This document shows, piece after piece, positions 42,823 through 51,241 of a stretch of DNA of 64,000 bases; position 1 is the stretch's first letter; each line of letters starts with the position of its first letter. The notes under the pieces are model-generated. The model was given only the letters and a program-made list of their open reading frames with translations. It searched no databases and was not told the DNA's origin. This stretch comes from Robiginitalea sp. SC105 (GTDB lineage Bacteria; Bacteroidota; Bacteroidia; Flavobacteriales; Flavobacteriaceae). A program made the position numbers and the translations under genes. Where the stretch lies: positions 992,001 to 1,056,000 of the forward strand of contig NZ_JACLZF010000001.1 of NCBI RefSeq assembly GCF_014243345.1. The letters are read 5' to 3'.

Positions 42823-43987
42823 AATCGGCTATAAGGTCCTCAATATTTTCGATCCCCACCGCACAGCGAATCAGGTTTTCGGGAATGCCCAGTTGCTTTC
42901 GTTCTTCTTCGGTGGCTTCCACATGGCTTGTGACCTTTGGCGGGCCGATCAGGGTGCTCACCGAGCCCAGGCTTGCTGCCAGATGGGCCAGTTCCAGGCC
43001 ATTCAGGAATACCTTCACCTTGTCGAAACCGCCTTTAACGGAAAATGAAAGTACGCCCCCAAACCCTGTCATTTGCCCCGAGGCGATTTGGTGCCCGGGA
43101 TGGGACGCCAGCCCCGGATAGAATACCTGTTCAATTTTAGGGTGCTTTTCCAGGTGCTGCGCCAGCTTCAGCGCATTTTCATTTTGCCGCAAAACCCTTA
43201 ACTCCAGGGTTTGGATGCCCCTCAGCAACATATAGGCCGTATTTGCATGCAGGCTGGCCCCGTTGATTTCCCGGTAATGGAATATTTGCTGTACCAAAGC
43301 TTGCCTGCCGCAGACGACCCCTCCCATGGCATCGGAATGACCGCCGAGGTATTTTGTGGCACTGTGCAATACGATGTCGGCGCCAAGTTCCAGGGGGTGT
43401 TGGTTGATTGGGGTGGCAAACGTATTGTCTACAACAACCAGTGCCCCGGCTGCGTGGGCCGCTTTGATGAGCCGTTTTAAATCCAGTATTTTCAGGGTTG
43501 GGTTGGTGGGCGTTTCCAGGTAAAGCAATTTGCAGCCCTTTTTTACCTCGGCTTCGATTTCCTCGTGATTCGTGGTCTCGCAAAGGCTTACCTCCACGCC
43601 GTTTTTGGGAAGGAATTCCAGGAAAATGATACTGGTACCCCCGTAGGTGTCCCTGACAGAAACCACACGGTCTCCCTTGGCCAAAAAGGTGGACAGGGTG
43701 TTGCTGATCGCCGCCATCCCGGTTGAGAAGCTGGTGGCTGCTTCGGCATTTTCGAGGACCCGTACTTTTTCTTCGAAAACCGCCACGGTGGGATTGGTGT
43801 TCCTGCTATAGATGTGTCCTTCTTTTTTCCCAACGGCCACATCAAACCAATCATCCACATTGTCGTATCCGAAGGTTACGCTGTTTACGACCGGTACCTG
43901 GGTGGCTCCCTGGTAAAACAGTTCGTCCTGTCCGCCCCATACTGCATTTGTTCCCTGTTTCCTGTTGTTCATTTTGCAATCCTTCAT
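42797..43987 (-). CDS. Cystathionine gamma-synthase/lyase-family PLP enzyme
   Basis: A 396-residue fold-type I PLP enzyme of the Cys/Met metabolism family: GYDNVDDWFDVAVGKKEGHIYSRNTNPT (active-site YxR with NPT), EAATSFSTGMAAISNTL, VVVDNTFATPINQHPLELGADIVLHSATKYLGGHSDAMGG (PLP Lys in SATKYLGGHSD) and a C-terminal RCAVGIENIEDL(I)ADFDQAL. It could be cystathionine gamma-lyase, gamma-synthase or a methionine gamma-lyase; sequence motifs alone do not separate these. The start at 43987 overlaps the M20 gene stop (ATGA); an ATG 15 bp later is an alternative. Confidence 0.92.
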   Translation of the reverse strand: MKDCKMNNRKQGTNAVWGGQDELFYQGATQVPVVNSVTFGYDNVDDWFDVAVGKKEGHIYSRNTNPTVAVFEEKVRVLENAEAATSFSTGMAAISNTLSTFLAKGDRVVSVRDTYGGTSIIFLEFLPKNGVEVSLCETTNHEEIEAEVKKGCKLLYLETPTNPTLKILDLKRLIKAAHAAGALVVVDNTFATPINQHPLELGADIVLHSATKYLGGHSDAMGGVVCGRQALVQQIFHYREINGASLHANTAYMLLRGIQTLELRVLRQNENALKLAQHLEKHPKIEQVFYPGLASHPGHQIASGQMTGFGGVLSFSVKGGFDKVKVFLNGLELAHLAASLGSVSTLIGPPKVTSHVEATEEERKQLGIPENLIRCAVGIENIEDLIADFDQALSKI

Positions 43988-45123
43988 CTGTTCGTTAATA
44001 TATTTTTGATTATTCCCCGGAACATGGCCATCCCCGTTTCGATCAGTTCGTCCGGGAAGTCATAGTCGGCCTGATGCAGGGCAGGGGATTCCAACCCGGC
44101 CCCCAGGCCAAACATCGCCGCCTGGTATTTTTCAGAAAACCAGCCGAAGTCTTCCCCGAATTTAAAAGCTGCGCCTTTCTCAATGACTTCCAACTTGCAG
44201 GTGTCTGCCGCCTCCCGGATCGCCTGGTTGCAGAACCCGTCATTCACCACGGCGGGAAAATATTCAAACCAGTTTACTGAATAAGGCAATTGGTGTTTTG
44301 GGCAAACTTCCCGGAGGATGTGGTCCAGGTCCTCCTTTAACCGTTCCATTTTCGCTGAGGTTTTGGTCCGCAGGGTGTAATGGATCTCCCCGAACCCCGC
44401 AGAAATACCATAGGATTGCACACCCATGTTGGAATAGATGGGCACGCACAGCCGGAAATCTCCCCGGGAAGCATCATTGATATTCAGCCGGTCAATTTTT
44501 TGTGTCAGCTCCGCCATGCACAGTGCCGGATTCACCCCGTGTTCGGGCTCGGCAGAATGCGACTCGACCCCTTTGAGTCGGATAGCAACACTCTGGACGG
44601 TGGCAGAAAAACTGTCCTTAAGGGTTATAACCGAGTGGAGCGGCTGGCCCGGGATATTGTGCAAGGCAAAGATGTAATCGGGGTTCAGGCCGGTAAACCG
44701 GGCATCGTTCAGCACGCCCGGGGCACCGGCACCTGTTTCTTCGGCAGGTTGAAAAAGCAGGACCACTTTGCCGCTCCCAAAATCCTGGTCATTCAACCAG
44801 AATGCCAGCCCGGCCAGAATGGCCATATGGCCGTCGTGCCCGCATTTGTGGGAGACGCCCTCGTTGCGGGAACGGTGCTCAAAATCATTTGCCTCTTCAA
44901 TGGGAAGCGCATCCAGTTCGCAGCGGATGACGATCGTGGGGCCGCTGGCTGAGTACGTATAAACAACGGCCAATCCGTTTCCCCCGATATTTTCAATGAC
45001 CTCTGCGTTGTGGTGGGCTGCGATGAATTTCCTGATCCTTCCGGCTGTTTCTTTCTCATGACCCGACAGCTCCGGATACCTGTGGAGTTCCTTCCGGAGC
45101 ACTTTTAATTTATCGATGGTCAT
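43984..45123 (-). CDS. M20 family amidohydrolase (IAA-amino acid/aminoacylase type)
   Basis: A 379-residue cytoplasmic metallohydrolase. Hallmarks are LRKELHRYPELSGHEKETA, VIRCELDALPI, the metal motif HKCGHDGHMAILAGLA, the Glu pair in LFQPAEETGAGAPGVL and the inserted dimerisation domain with ESHSAEPEHGVNPALC. This is the branch that hydrolyses N-acyl amino acids (IAA-amino acid hydrolase/aminoacylase). It heads a run with a Cys/Met PLP enzyme, suggesting use of N-acyl or conjugated sulfur amino acids: deacylation, then C-S cleavage (inference). Confidence 0.92.
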   Translation of the reverse strand: MTIDKLKVLRKELHRYPELSGHEKETAGRIRKFIAAHHNAEVIENIGGNGLAVVYTYSASGPTIVIRCELDALPIEEANDFEHRSRNEGVSHKCGHDGHMAILAGLAFWLNDQDFGSGKVVLLFQPAEETGAGAPGVLNDARFTGLNPDYIFALHNIPGQPLHSVITLKDSFSATVQSVAIRLKGVESHSAEPEHGVNPALCMAELTQKIDRLNINDASRGDFRLCVPIYSNMGVQSYGISAGFGEIHYTLRTKTSAKMERLKEDLDHILREVCPKHQLPYSVNWFEYFPAVVNDGFCNQAIREAADTCKLEVIEKGAAFKFGEDFGWFSEKYQAAMFGLGAGLESPALHQADYDFPDELIETGMAMFRGIIKNILTNR

Positions 45124-45198
45124 TAGTTTACGTCTTCTGCTTGTTCTTGGGATGGTTAACTAAGGTCAGGTATATATGCATCGGAGGGAATAGGACGG

Positions 45199-46317
45199 TT
45201 AATCGTCATAGGTTTTAAAACCCTCCAGGTGTTTGGCAGCCTCTTCCAGATCCATGATCAGAAACCCAAATCCGACGCCGGGCTCCGTATTGTCCTTACC
45301 AATCTGGAAAGCCATGTATTTGCCATCGTCCGAAATCACGCCCTGGTTGGCCTTGTAGCCCTTATAGTCCCTGAAATGCGTCAACCGTTGCATTTCCCCG
45401 GACCCATCCAGTTTCAGCTTATACAGATCCAGCAGGGGCCAGGCATTGGTCTCGGAGGACCCGTGTTCGACCAGCGTATGCAACCCGTCGGGGAATATGC
45501 CTTCCGGCTCGTCGTAGCAGCAGGGGGAATTCGTGATCGTGCTGTAGGCTCCGGTTTCGCTGTCTACCATATAGACATCTGTATTATTTCCCTCGTTGAT
45601 GGTATAAACCGCAAAGGTCACTTTTAAGTCTTCCGGCGGGACCAGGCTTTGTGTTTCCAGGCTTGCATGGCCCAGGGTAAAGGGCAGCTGCTTTGAATCA
45701 AATATCTCCCTTTGGTTATCCAGCCTGGGTACCCCGTCCTCATACACTATTTCGGCCATCAATAACTTGGCCCTGTTTTTACCCAGCTCGGGCAACTGCC
45801 GATCCCGGTGGGTCCAGGCAATCCGCATCCGGTTCCTGGAAACAGCCGGCCCTTCCGCACAGAGGGTATTCAAAGGGACCGGGGGCGTTTCACCGCTTTT
45901 ATCCAGGACGTACAACCAGGTTAGGTCCCGTGCCTTATCCCTTTGGGCGTTGTCCGTCGGGTCAAACAGCTCCCTGGGGCCGGAGAGGAGGATATCCCCA
46001 TTGGATAAATACATGGCCCGGGTAAAGCCGTAATGGTTGAAATGCCGGGTTTTCGGACGGACGATCCCGGTGGCCAGTTCCATTTCATAAACCTCGCCCA
46101 TGGGTTTGTCCAAAAACAAAAGGAACCGGCCGTCATGCGACCAATCCGGGCGCTCCCCAAAACCGCTTACAAGTTTTATATAGGGGGGTAAATCATCGAT
46201 GGGGCTGCCGATTTTTAAACCGGTTTCCGCATTTTCTGGAACTTGTCCGGAAGCAACTACGGGCTGTAGAAAAATGCATAAAAGGAGGAATCGCAGGTAG
46301 GGTATGGTTTTATTCAT
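45199..46317 (-). CDS. Exported TolB-like beta-propeller protein
   Basis: A 372-residue protein with signal RFLLLCIFLQPVVASGQ from the ATG at 46317. Blades follow the TolB/PD40 style: DWSHDGRFLLFLDKPMGEVYEMEL, YLSNGDILLSGPRELFDPTDN, VSRNRMRIAWTHRDRQLPELG, EPEGIFPDGLHTLVEHGS and QGVISDDGKYMAFQIGKDN. A CCYDEPEG segment adds two adjacent Cys. It resembles the sugar- or peptide-binding propellers seen next to exported peptidases, but has no hydrolase domain. A longer frame to 46407 has no signal support. Confidence 0.78.
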   Translation of the reverse strand: MNKTIPYLRFLLLCIFLQPVVASGQVPENAETGLKIGSPIDDLPPYIKLVSGFGERPDWSHDGRFLLFLDKPMGEVYEMELATGIVRPKTRHFNHYGFTRAMYLSNGDILLSGPRELFDPTDNAQRDKARDLTWLYVLDKSGETPPVPLNTLCAEGPAVSRNRMRIAWTHRDRQLPELGKNRAKLLMAEIVYEDGVPRLDNQREIFDSKQLPFTLGHASLETQSLVPPEDLKVTFAVYTINEGNNTDVYMVDSETGAYSTITNSPCCYDEPEGIFPDGLHTLVEHGSSETNAWPLLDLYKLKLDGSGEMQRLTHFRDYKGYKANQGVISDDGKYMAFQIGKDNTEPGVGFGFLIMDLEEAAKHLEGFKTYDD

Positions 46318-46522
46318 TGATGCAATAAAGTTAAATTTTAAAGGTGCGCCCCGGATATAGGTTCGTGTGAAATGGCCGCTGACGGATGAATATAGTGAAT
46401 TGTGCACTTTGTACGCCGATTGATGGAGTTATCAAATCCGCAATTTTCGCGACGGGCTTTGCCGGTTCGGGTTCGCCATTGAGTTGTCCCGATAACCCGG
46501 TACCGGTTGCCAAGTACCTGAA

Positions 46523-46549
46523 AAAACCCCGCCATACAGGCGGGGTTTT
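46523..46549. terminator. Bidirectional intrinsic terminator
   Basis: AAAA-CCCCGCC, loop ATACA, GGCGGGG-TTTT: a 7-bp GC stem flanked by an A-tract and a T-tract, so it can work in both directions. It lies 61 bp past the stop of the ScyD-like gene (minus strand), which it should terminate, and insulates the downstream propeller gene. Confidence 0.85.
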
Positions 46550-46609
46550 CAAAATTGTGTTCGCAACCGAATCGGGTTTGATGTCCCAGGAGGTGTGCCC
46601 ACCGGCAGG

Positions 46610-47719
46610 TCAGGAGCCAAATGGCGGGCCGCTGATGTTTTCCACCTTCCATACCTCACCGGCCAGGTTGACGATATAGGCGGTGTTGTCGATAATCTCC
46701 AGGGAGGTAGGCAGGTTTATGGGCGTGACGACCGTGCTGAATGTACCGTCCGCATTGGCGCGCATCAGGGAGCCGCTGTCTGCCGTGGCGGGGGTTCCGT
46801 CATCAGTTTCCGGATCGCCTTCCCAAATGCCCTGGGCAAGCCCGAACAGCGTCCGGCCGAGGCCCATTTCCACATCGACCAGCAAGGGTGCCCCGGTGGC
46901 CACGGTGCTCACCGATGCCCCGTCGGGCCCGAATGCCAGAATCCTACCGTCTTCCGGGAGGTGGGGCGCCATCCCGGCATGTGCCATATAGATAGTGTTC
47001 CCTGAAACGTCCAGCCCGGTCGGGACGATGTTGTCAAACGATTTCAGGATGCTGATCTCCCCGTCCAGGGTAACGTGCAGCATGCGGTTCAGGTGGCCAT
47101 CGGTCACCAGGAACCCGCCCCGGTAGGCCTGGATGGAGTAGAGAACGCCTGTTTGCAGTATGATATCGAAGCCTGTGGGCTGATTGTCGAGATTGAACTG
47201 GCCGATATCGGCGATCACCGTAAAGCTTTCAGGCCCGTCCACCCTGTAGATGCCGTTGACCAACCCGGTGGGAAAGAGCGGATCGTCCACTATTGTGACC
47301 AGTACATAGGCCGTCCCTCCCAGGAAGGCGATGTCCCAGGCCCCGCCAATCCCGATGATCGTCGGGGGCAACCCGCTCGCATAGGTCGTTACATTTCCGG
47401 TTTTCGGGTCAATCCTGGAAATCCTGCTGTAGGGATCCCCCCCGTCCGAAACATTGTTCTCGGTAACGTAAAGCGCTCCGCCGGGCCCGACTGTGCTGCC
47501 TGCGGTGCCCTGAAGGCCAGACGCGAATAGTTCAGGGGTTCCCGGTTCCTGGATGTTTTTGCTCTTTAGCGAATACATCTCCTCCGGCCCGGGTGCCGTC
47601 AGTGCGGTATCCTTCTCGCAGCCGAGCAATAGGGTAGTAAGGAGGAGTCCAAGGGCCCAGAGCGTAATTTTTGCACGGCTATTGGTTGCGGGGTACAGTA
47701 ATCCTGCATGCTTGTTCAT
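46610..47719 (-). CDS. ScyD/ScyE-family lipoprotein
   Basis: A 369-residue lipoprotein: lipobox LLTTLLLGC after a basic start, then the family pattern ELFASGLQGTAGSTVGPGGALYVTENNVSDGGDP and YSRISRIDPKTGNVTTYASGLPP, YRGGFLVTDGHLNRMLHVT, IVPTGLDVSGNTIYMAHAGMAPH and SLEIIDNTAYIVNLAGEVWKV. ScyD/ScyE proteins are NHL/SMP-30-like beta-propellers first named in cyanobacterial scytonemin clusters; elsewhere their role is unclear. Two inverted repeats lie just upstream of the start and a strong terminator follows, so it is a single-gene unit. Confidence 0.88.
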   Translation of the reverse strand: MNKHAGLLYPATNSRAKITLWALGLLLTTLLLGCEKDTALTAPGPEEMYSLKSKNIQEPGTPELFASGLQGTAGSTVGPGGALYVTENNVSDGGDPYSRISRIDPKTGNVTTYASGLPPTIIGIGGAWDIAFLGGTAYVLVTIVDDPLFPTGLVNGIYRVDGPESFTVIADIGQFNLDNQPTGFDIILQTGVLYSIQAYRGGFLVTDGHLNRMLHVTLDGEISILKSFDNIVPTGLDVSGNTIYMAHAGMAPHLPEDGRILAFGPDGASVSTVATGAPLLVDVEMGLGRTLFGLAQGIWEGDPETDDGTPATADSGSLMRANADGTFSTVVTPINLPTSLEIIDNTAYIVNLAGEVWKVENISGPPFGS

Positions 47720-47751
47720 AATGATGGTATTTAATTGGTTAGGGTTGAAAT

Positions 47752-47803
47752 TTCCGGATATCCGGAATAAAAATTTTGGGGGATCACGAAAATTGCATTT
47801 TCG
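47752..47803. promoter_or_regulatory. Two inverted repeats upstream of the ScyD-like gene
   Basis: A perfect 16-bp palindrome TTCCGGATATCCGGAA (47752-47767) is followed 19 bp further by CGAAAA-TTGCA-TTTTCG (47787-47803), 33 and 68 bp ahead of the start codon on the minus strand. Their place in the promoter region makes operator sites likely. No regulator is encoded beside them. Confidence 0.5.
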
Positions 47804-48152
47804 GAAGGGTCGCAGGGCAACTAACCTGAAAGGGTTGCAGCAATAAAGATTTCACCAGCCAGTTGGCATATTAATGGGATACCTAATATTAACGAATACC
47901 TGCCTGATAGACAATCATTTGGCGCCATATTGTACTAGTGGTCGGATTCCCTGTACGGATGGGGTATTTCATAGTACATTTAAAGCATCCCACCGGCTAG
48001 TAGTAGGCAGTAAACCAGTTGATTGCACCCGATTGTTGCGCACTGGACCGCCCGGGCGGGAAAGTCCGGTGCGTGCTAACCCTTTCAGTATTCCTGAACA
48101 CCATGGATTGGTTCAGAGTTGTTTGTGTCTCAAAACCATCAGCGTAGTTGGG
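47804..48152. other. Intergenic stretch without recognised gene
   Basis: About 350 bp between the upstream end of the ScyD-like gene region and the end of the RidA gene. I see no gene with family support on either strand, no tRNA-like cloverleaf and no terminator with a T-tract. A GC-rich palindrome (CCGCCCGGGCGG) lies near 48050. Confidence 0.5.
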
Positions 48153-48554
48153 TCAGTCAAAATTTTCCGAGGTCACGATGGCGTCAACTTCAATCTCTAT
48201 CAGCCAATCCGGGTTGATGAAACGGGACACCTGCATGACGGTATCCACAGGTTTAATGTCCCTGAAATAGGAGGCCCTGATTTCCGCAACGCTTTTCCAG
48301 TCTGCTATATTCACCAGTAACATCCGGGTCCTGACCACGTCGGCCATTCCCGAACCGGCCTTTTCCAGGGCGGTTTTGATGGTTTCCAGGCATTGCCTGG
48401 TTTGCAGGGAGATATCACCAATGCCCACGGTATTGCCGTTTTCATCCAAAGGGGCCGTGCCCCCGATGGTGATGTAGGGGCCGACACGCACCGCGCGGCT
48501 GAATCCGATAATCGATTCATAGGGACTTCCGCCCGATATTAAGACTCGTTTCAT
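48153..48554 (-). CDS. RidA family protein (YjgF/YER057c/UK114)
   Basis: A complete 133-residue RidA-like protein: FSRAVRVGPYITIGGTAPLDENGN, QTRQCLETIKTALEKAGSGMADVVRTRMLLVNIADW, ASYFRDIKPVDTVMQVSRFINPDWLIEIEVDAIV. RidA deaminates reactive enamine/imine intermediates from PLP enzymes; this one has ALS/RVGPYITIGGTAP-type features of the sub-branch whose substrate is not fixed. It is the third gene of a MarR-cupin-RidA run, spaced by about 27 bp from the cupin gene. Confidence 0.9.
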   Translation of the reverse strand: MKRVLISGGSPYESIIGFSRAVRVGPYITIGGTAPLDENGNTVGIGDISLQTRQCLETIKTALEKAGSGMADVVRTRMLLVNIADWKSVAEIRASYFRDIKPVDTVMQVSRFINPDWLIEIEVDAIVTSENFD

Positions 48555-48581
48555 ATTTCCATTGGATTATAAAAACCAGGA

Positions 48582-49310
48582 CTAACCGTTGTTCAACCTT
48601 CTCATCCGCTCATTCTCCATTTTAAAAATGTTGCGGATTACCTCCCCGTTGGAGGGCGCTTCCAGGAGGGTTTCCGCATCCCACTGACTTCGCTCGGTGG
48701 CAAAAAAATCGCCGCCGTAAATGTGTAGGCCCCCGGTGAACCTGGGCAGCGGATTGGTTACCGAGTGGATGGCATTTGCGTCCAGGGTAGCTACATCCCC
48801 GGCAAATAAACAGCGCACATCATTGGCTGCCAGCCCCCGTTGGTCCCGTCCCCATAAAATATTGTCTTCACGGCCCGTGTAAATCCCAATATTCGCCCAC
48901 ATCAGGTGGTTGTGCGGCATCAGGTTCATCTGGGGGGTCCAGGTGGCCGCGAAAATGGTCAAATCCCTGGAGCGCAGAAAGACCTTCAGGCCGGCTTCCC
49001 GGGGTTCGCCGATAGCCTTCAACATGGCCGAAGGGTCGGACACCCCCCTTTTCAGGACTTCCTTTACCGCTTCCTGCGGGTTTGATTCTTTGCTGGCCGC
49101 AATACAGTCTTCGATAAACTTTTGCATTTGGATCAAGTCCCTTTCTGCAACCGGGATAATGCGCTCTCCATGGTCCAACGCATCTGTTGGCACCTCCGTT
49201 TTGGCCGAAGCCATGAAGGAAGGGAGCGCGGTCAATCCCAATCCCAGGCCCAAGGTCCTGATCATCCCTCTCCTGGACACGTCCGGGAGCCTTTCTTTTA
49301 AAGTTGCCAT
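48582..49310 (-). CDS. Exported cupin-type metal enzyme (COG5553-like)
   Basis: A 242-residue protein with a Tat-like leader (VSRRGMIRTLGLGLGLTALPSFMASA). The core carries double-stranded beta-helix features: FLRSRDLTIFAATWTPQMNLMPHNHLMWANIGIYTGREDN (HxH plus Glu metal ligands), ANDVRCLFAGDVATLDANAIHSVTNP (His) and TGGLHIYGGDF. These resemble the predicted metal-dependent cysteine-dioxygenase-like COG5553 proteins. It is cotranscribed with a MarR regulator gene (40 bp) and a RidA gene. The substrate is unknown. Confidence 0.8.
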   Translation of the reverse strand: MATLKERLPDVSRRGMIRTLGLGLGLTALPSFMASAKTEVPTDALDHGERIIPVAERDLIQMQKFIEDCIAASKESNPQEAVKEVLKRGVSDPSAMLKAIGEPREAGLKVFLRSRDLTIFAATWTPQMNLMPHNHLMWANIGIYTGREDNILWGRDQRGLAANDVRCLFAGDVATLDANAIHSVTNPLPRFTGGLHIYGGDFFATERSQWDAETLLEAPSNGEVIRNIFKMENERMRRLNNG

Positions 49311-49349
49311 AGTACCTTCCTTTTAGTTTGACATCATTTTGCCATGCTG

Positions 49350-49838
49350 CTATTCCGTTTGGTGGTAGGCTTCGTAAAATCGTTCATTCAGCGGTTTCGC
49401 CTTTAACGATGCTTCGATGTGATCAAGATTTGCCAGTATGGCAAGGTCTTCTTGCAGCAATTCGTACAACGCATGTTCGCAGCTGTCCCAAATTTGTTCC
49501 AGTTGCGGCATGAGATCCAGTGATTTTTGGGTGAGCCTGACGTTTTGTTTTCGTTTGTCATCAGGATCAGTTTCTGAGGTCAAATAGCCCTTTGCCGTCA
49601 TCTTTTTGAGCAGGACCACCATGGAGGGGTGGGTGTACCCCAACTGATCGGCCATTTCCACCATGGTAAGCGTTTCGTTCTCCTTCAATAATTTGAAAAC
49701 CAGATGCCAGTTGGGCTCTACGTCCATGTCAATGAGTTTGAAGAACTTCCTCGTGTCGTGCATCATTTTGTCGCTAAGCCGCTTCAGCCGGTTATCCAGC
49801 GCCCTGTAGCCCAGCGCCTTTATAAAATCTTTGTCCAT
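49350..49838 (-). CDS. MarR family transcriptional regulator
   Basis: A 162-residue winged-helix repressor. FFKLIDMDVEPNWHLVFKLLKENETLTMVEMADQLGYTHPSMVVLLKKMTAKGYLTSETDPDDKRKQNVRLTQKSLD covers the recognition helix (THPSMVVLLKKM) and the wing (DPDDKRKQNVRLT). Helices at both ends form the dimer interface. It heads the MarR-cupin-RidA run, and two sites sharing AACTA/TAGTT half-sites sit just ahead of its start, so autoregulation is likely. The ligand is unknown; a small aromatic or reactive compound would suit the family and the RidA and cupin partners. Confidence 0.92.
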   Translation of the reverse strand: MDKDFIKALGYRALDNRLKRLSDKMMHDTRKFFKLIDMDVEPNWHLVFKLLKENETLTMVEMADQLGYTHPSMVVLLKKMTAKGYLTSETDPDDKRKQNVRLTQKSLDLMPQLEQIWDSCEHALYELLQEDLAILANLDHIEASLKAKPLNERFYEAYHQTE

Positions 49839-49860
49839 TTTTTGTCAGAAATCCTTATAA

Positions 49861-49891
49861 AACTAGCAAATAGTTAGTGAACTACGTAGTT
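49861..49891. promoter_or_regulatory. Candidate MarR operator (two AACTA/TAGTT sites)
   Basis: AACTA-GCAAA-TAGTT (49861-49875) and the perfect palindrome AACTACGTAGTT (49880-49891) share the same half-sites. They lie 22-53 bp ahead of the marR start, where bound repressor would cover the promoter. Confidence 0.65.
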
Positions 49892-49958
49892 AATTAAGTT
49901 AAATGTTGTATTCCGGTGGGAAGGATACTGGAATGCGGCCTGGCCGGCGTCCGTCAGT

Positions 49959-50258
49959 TTACTTATATATCAGGACAAGAAAGCATAGTGAATCGCTAAT
50001 TCGCGCCGGGTAACGCTGAGGGATGGATTGGGGGCATCTACGTACGGGCCCCCATTCACGGACATCAAAATGGTTCCCTTTTTCAAATCCGATGGCATCC
50101 ATCAGGTCTTTTCCCCAAATCCTGTAGGGAAGATCTTCTGTTACCAGGGTTCCGAGATCAATGATTTCACTTGGAGAACCCGGATTAACTTCTTCAACAG
50201 GGTTTTCCTGACAAGAAATAAATGCCACCAATAATAACGTTGCGCAACATTTCAACAT
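49959..50258 (-). pseudogene. Remnant of a cyclase-family (kynurenine formamidase-like) lipoprotein
   Basis: The ATG at 50258 opens a signal with lipobox VAFISC, then EIIDLGTLVTEDLPYRIWGKDL and GFEKGNHFDVREWGP, like the N-terminus of the Bacteroidota putative cyclase (polyketide cyclase/formamidase) group. After that the frame degenerates. In the next frame (50027-50044 and just before) the DNA reads NGGPYVDAPNP, close to the metal motif HGGPHVDAPNH but with each His replaced. About 180 residues are missing. A deletion plus frameshift fits. The signal and N-terminal region could still be expressed as a short lipoprotein. Confidence 0.45.
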
Positions 50259-50353
50259 AATTATTCGATTTCCTTGATCCACTGGCGCTATCCTGACCAT
50301 TTACGATGGATTACCTGACTGCCAATTGAAAACCTGCAGGGGGTTACAAGACC

Positions 50354-51103
50354 TTATTGAGAAGCTTTGAGGGCCTGACCCAGGCCTGTTATTTTTTCAT
50401 CGGCATCCAGGAAATTCCATTTAACCGTATCCCCGAACTGGCCCAGCATCCGGGTTTTGAACGATGTACCTATCCGTTCGGGCCAGTTGGAATGTTTCAC
50501 GGTATACAACAGGAGCCCATCTTTGAATTCAATGTCCCCATATTCAGAAAACTGCCTCTTTGTATCGGTATTGGTATAGGACCAGATAAACTGGTCCATA
50601 TTGATTATGGCGTGTCCTTCCACGGGAGGAAGATAGGTGTAAACCCCATTGGCGGAGGCCTTCTCCAGTTGTTCCGCGAGGTCACTGTTTCCCCATTCCC
50701 CGGAAATCATCCCGGCATCATCCCGTTCGCTTATGATCGTACTTTGCCATGTTATCGCATTATTCAGTGGCAGGTACCCCATAAATGGTGCCCTGTGCGT
50801 CCCTTTATGGGTTCGGATCCAGGCCTGCATCTTTCCGTTTTGCACTTTGTTTTCAACAGATACCTCAAGGTCCGGAAAAGCCGTCCTGAGGTTGGTGACA
50901 AAATCCTTTACTGCATCCGGGCCCATATTATTGTAGTCGGACGCAAAAAGGGAATCTGCAAAAGCAATGTTGCCCTGGTTCAGCAACTTGTCGTTCGATT
51001 CTTCCAGACTTAACCGGAAGTCTTTTCCTTCGGAACTTTTATCCTGATTATGACAACCGATAAACAGCATAAAAATGAACAGGTAATACGGTTTGCATTT
51101 CAT
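50354..51103 (-). CDS. SnoaL-like ester cyclase lipoprotein
   Basis: A 249-residue lipoprotein (lipobox IFMLFIGC). It has an N-terminal SnoaL-type domain: ESNDKLLNQGNIAFADSLFASDYNNMGPDAVKDFVTNLRTAFPDLEVSVENKVQNGKMQAWIRTHKGTHRAPFMGYLPL. The second half (AIINMDQFIWSYTNTDTKRQFSEYGDIEFKDGLLLYTV) is not part of the standard domain and may be a partner or substrate module. The typical predicted ester cyclase motif HKGTHRAPFMG is intact. It is transcribed away from the cyclase gene at 51354. Confidence 0.8.
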   Translation of the reverse strand: MKCKPYYLFIFMLFIGCHNQDKSSEGKDFRLSLEESNDKLLNQGNIAFADSLFASDYNNMGPDAVKDFVTNLRTAFPDLEVSVENKVQNGKMQAWIRTHKGTHRAPFMGYLPLNNAITWQSTIISERDDAGMISGEWGNSDLAEQLEKASANGVYTYLPPVEGHAIINMDQFIWSYTNTDTKRQFSEYGDIEFKDGLLLYTVKHSNWPERIGTSFKTRMLGQFGDTVKWNFLDADEKITGLGQALKASQ

Positions 51104-51241
51104 TTCCCTGGGTTTAAGTTGTTATGAGTAAAGAAGTTACATAAGTTAGTTAAAAATCTTTTTGGTTCAGTTGCCTGAAGGAAATATTTGCAGATCGCTG
51201 AAACGGGCTTTCAACCTATCGAATTATAAGGGGTTTTGAGC

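Noticed and set aside
48048-48059. GC-rich palindrome CCGCCCGGGCGG
   Set aside because: Short, not next to a gene start and without a T-tract; chance is likely in GC-rich DNA.
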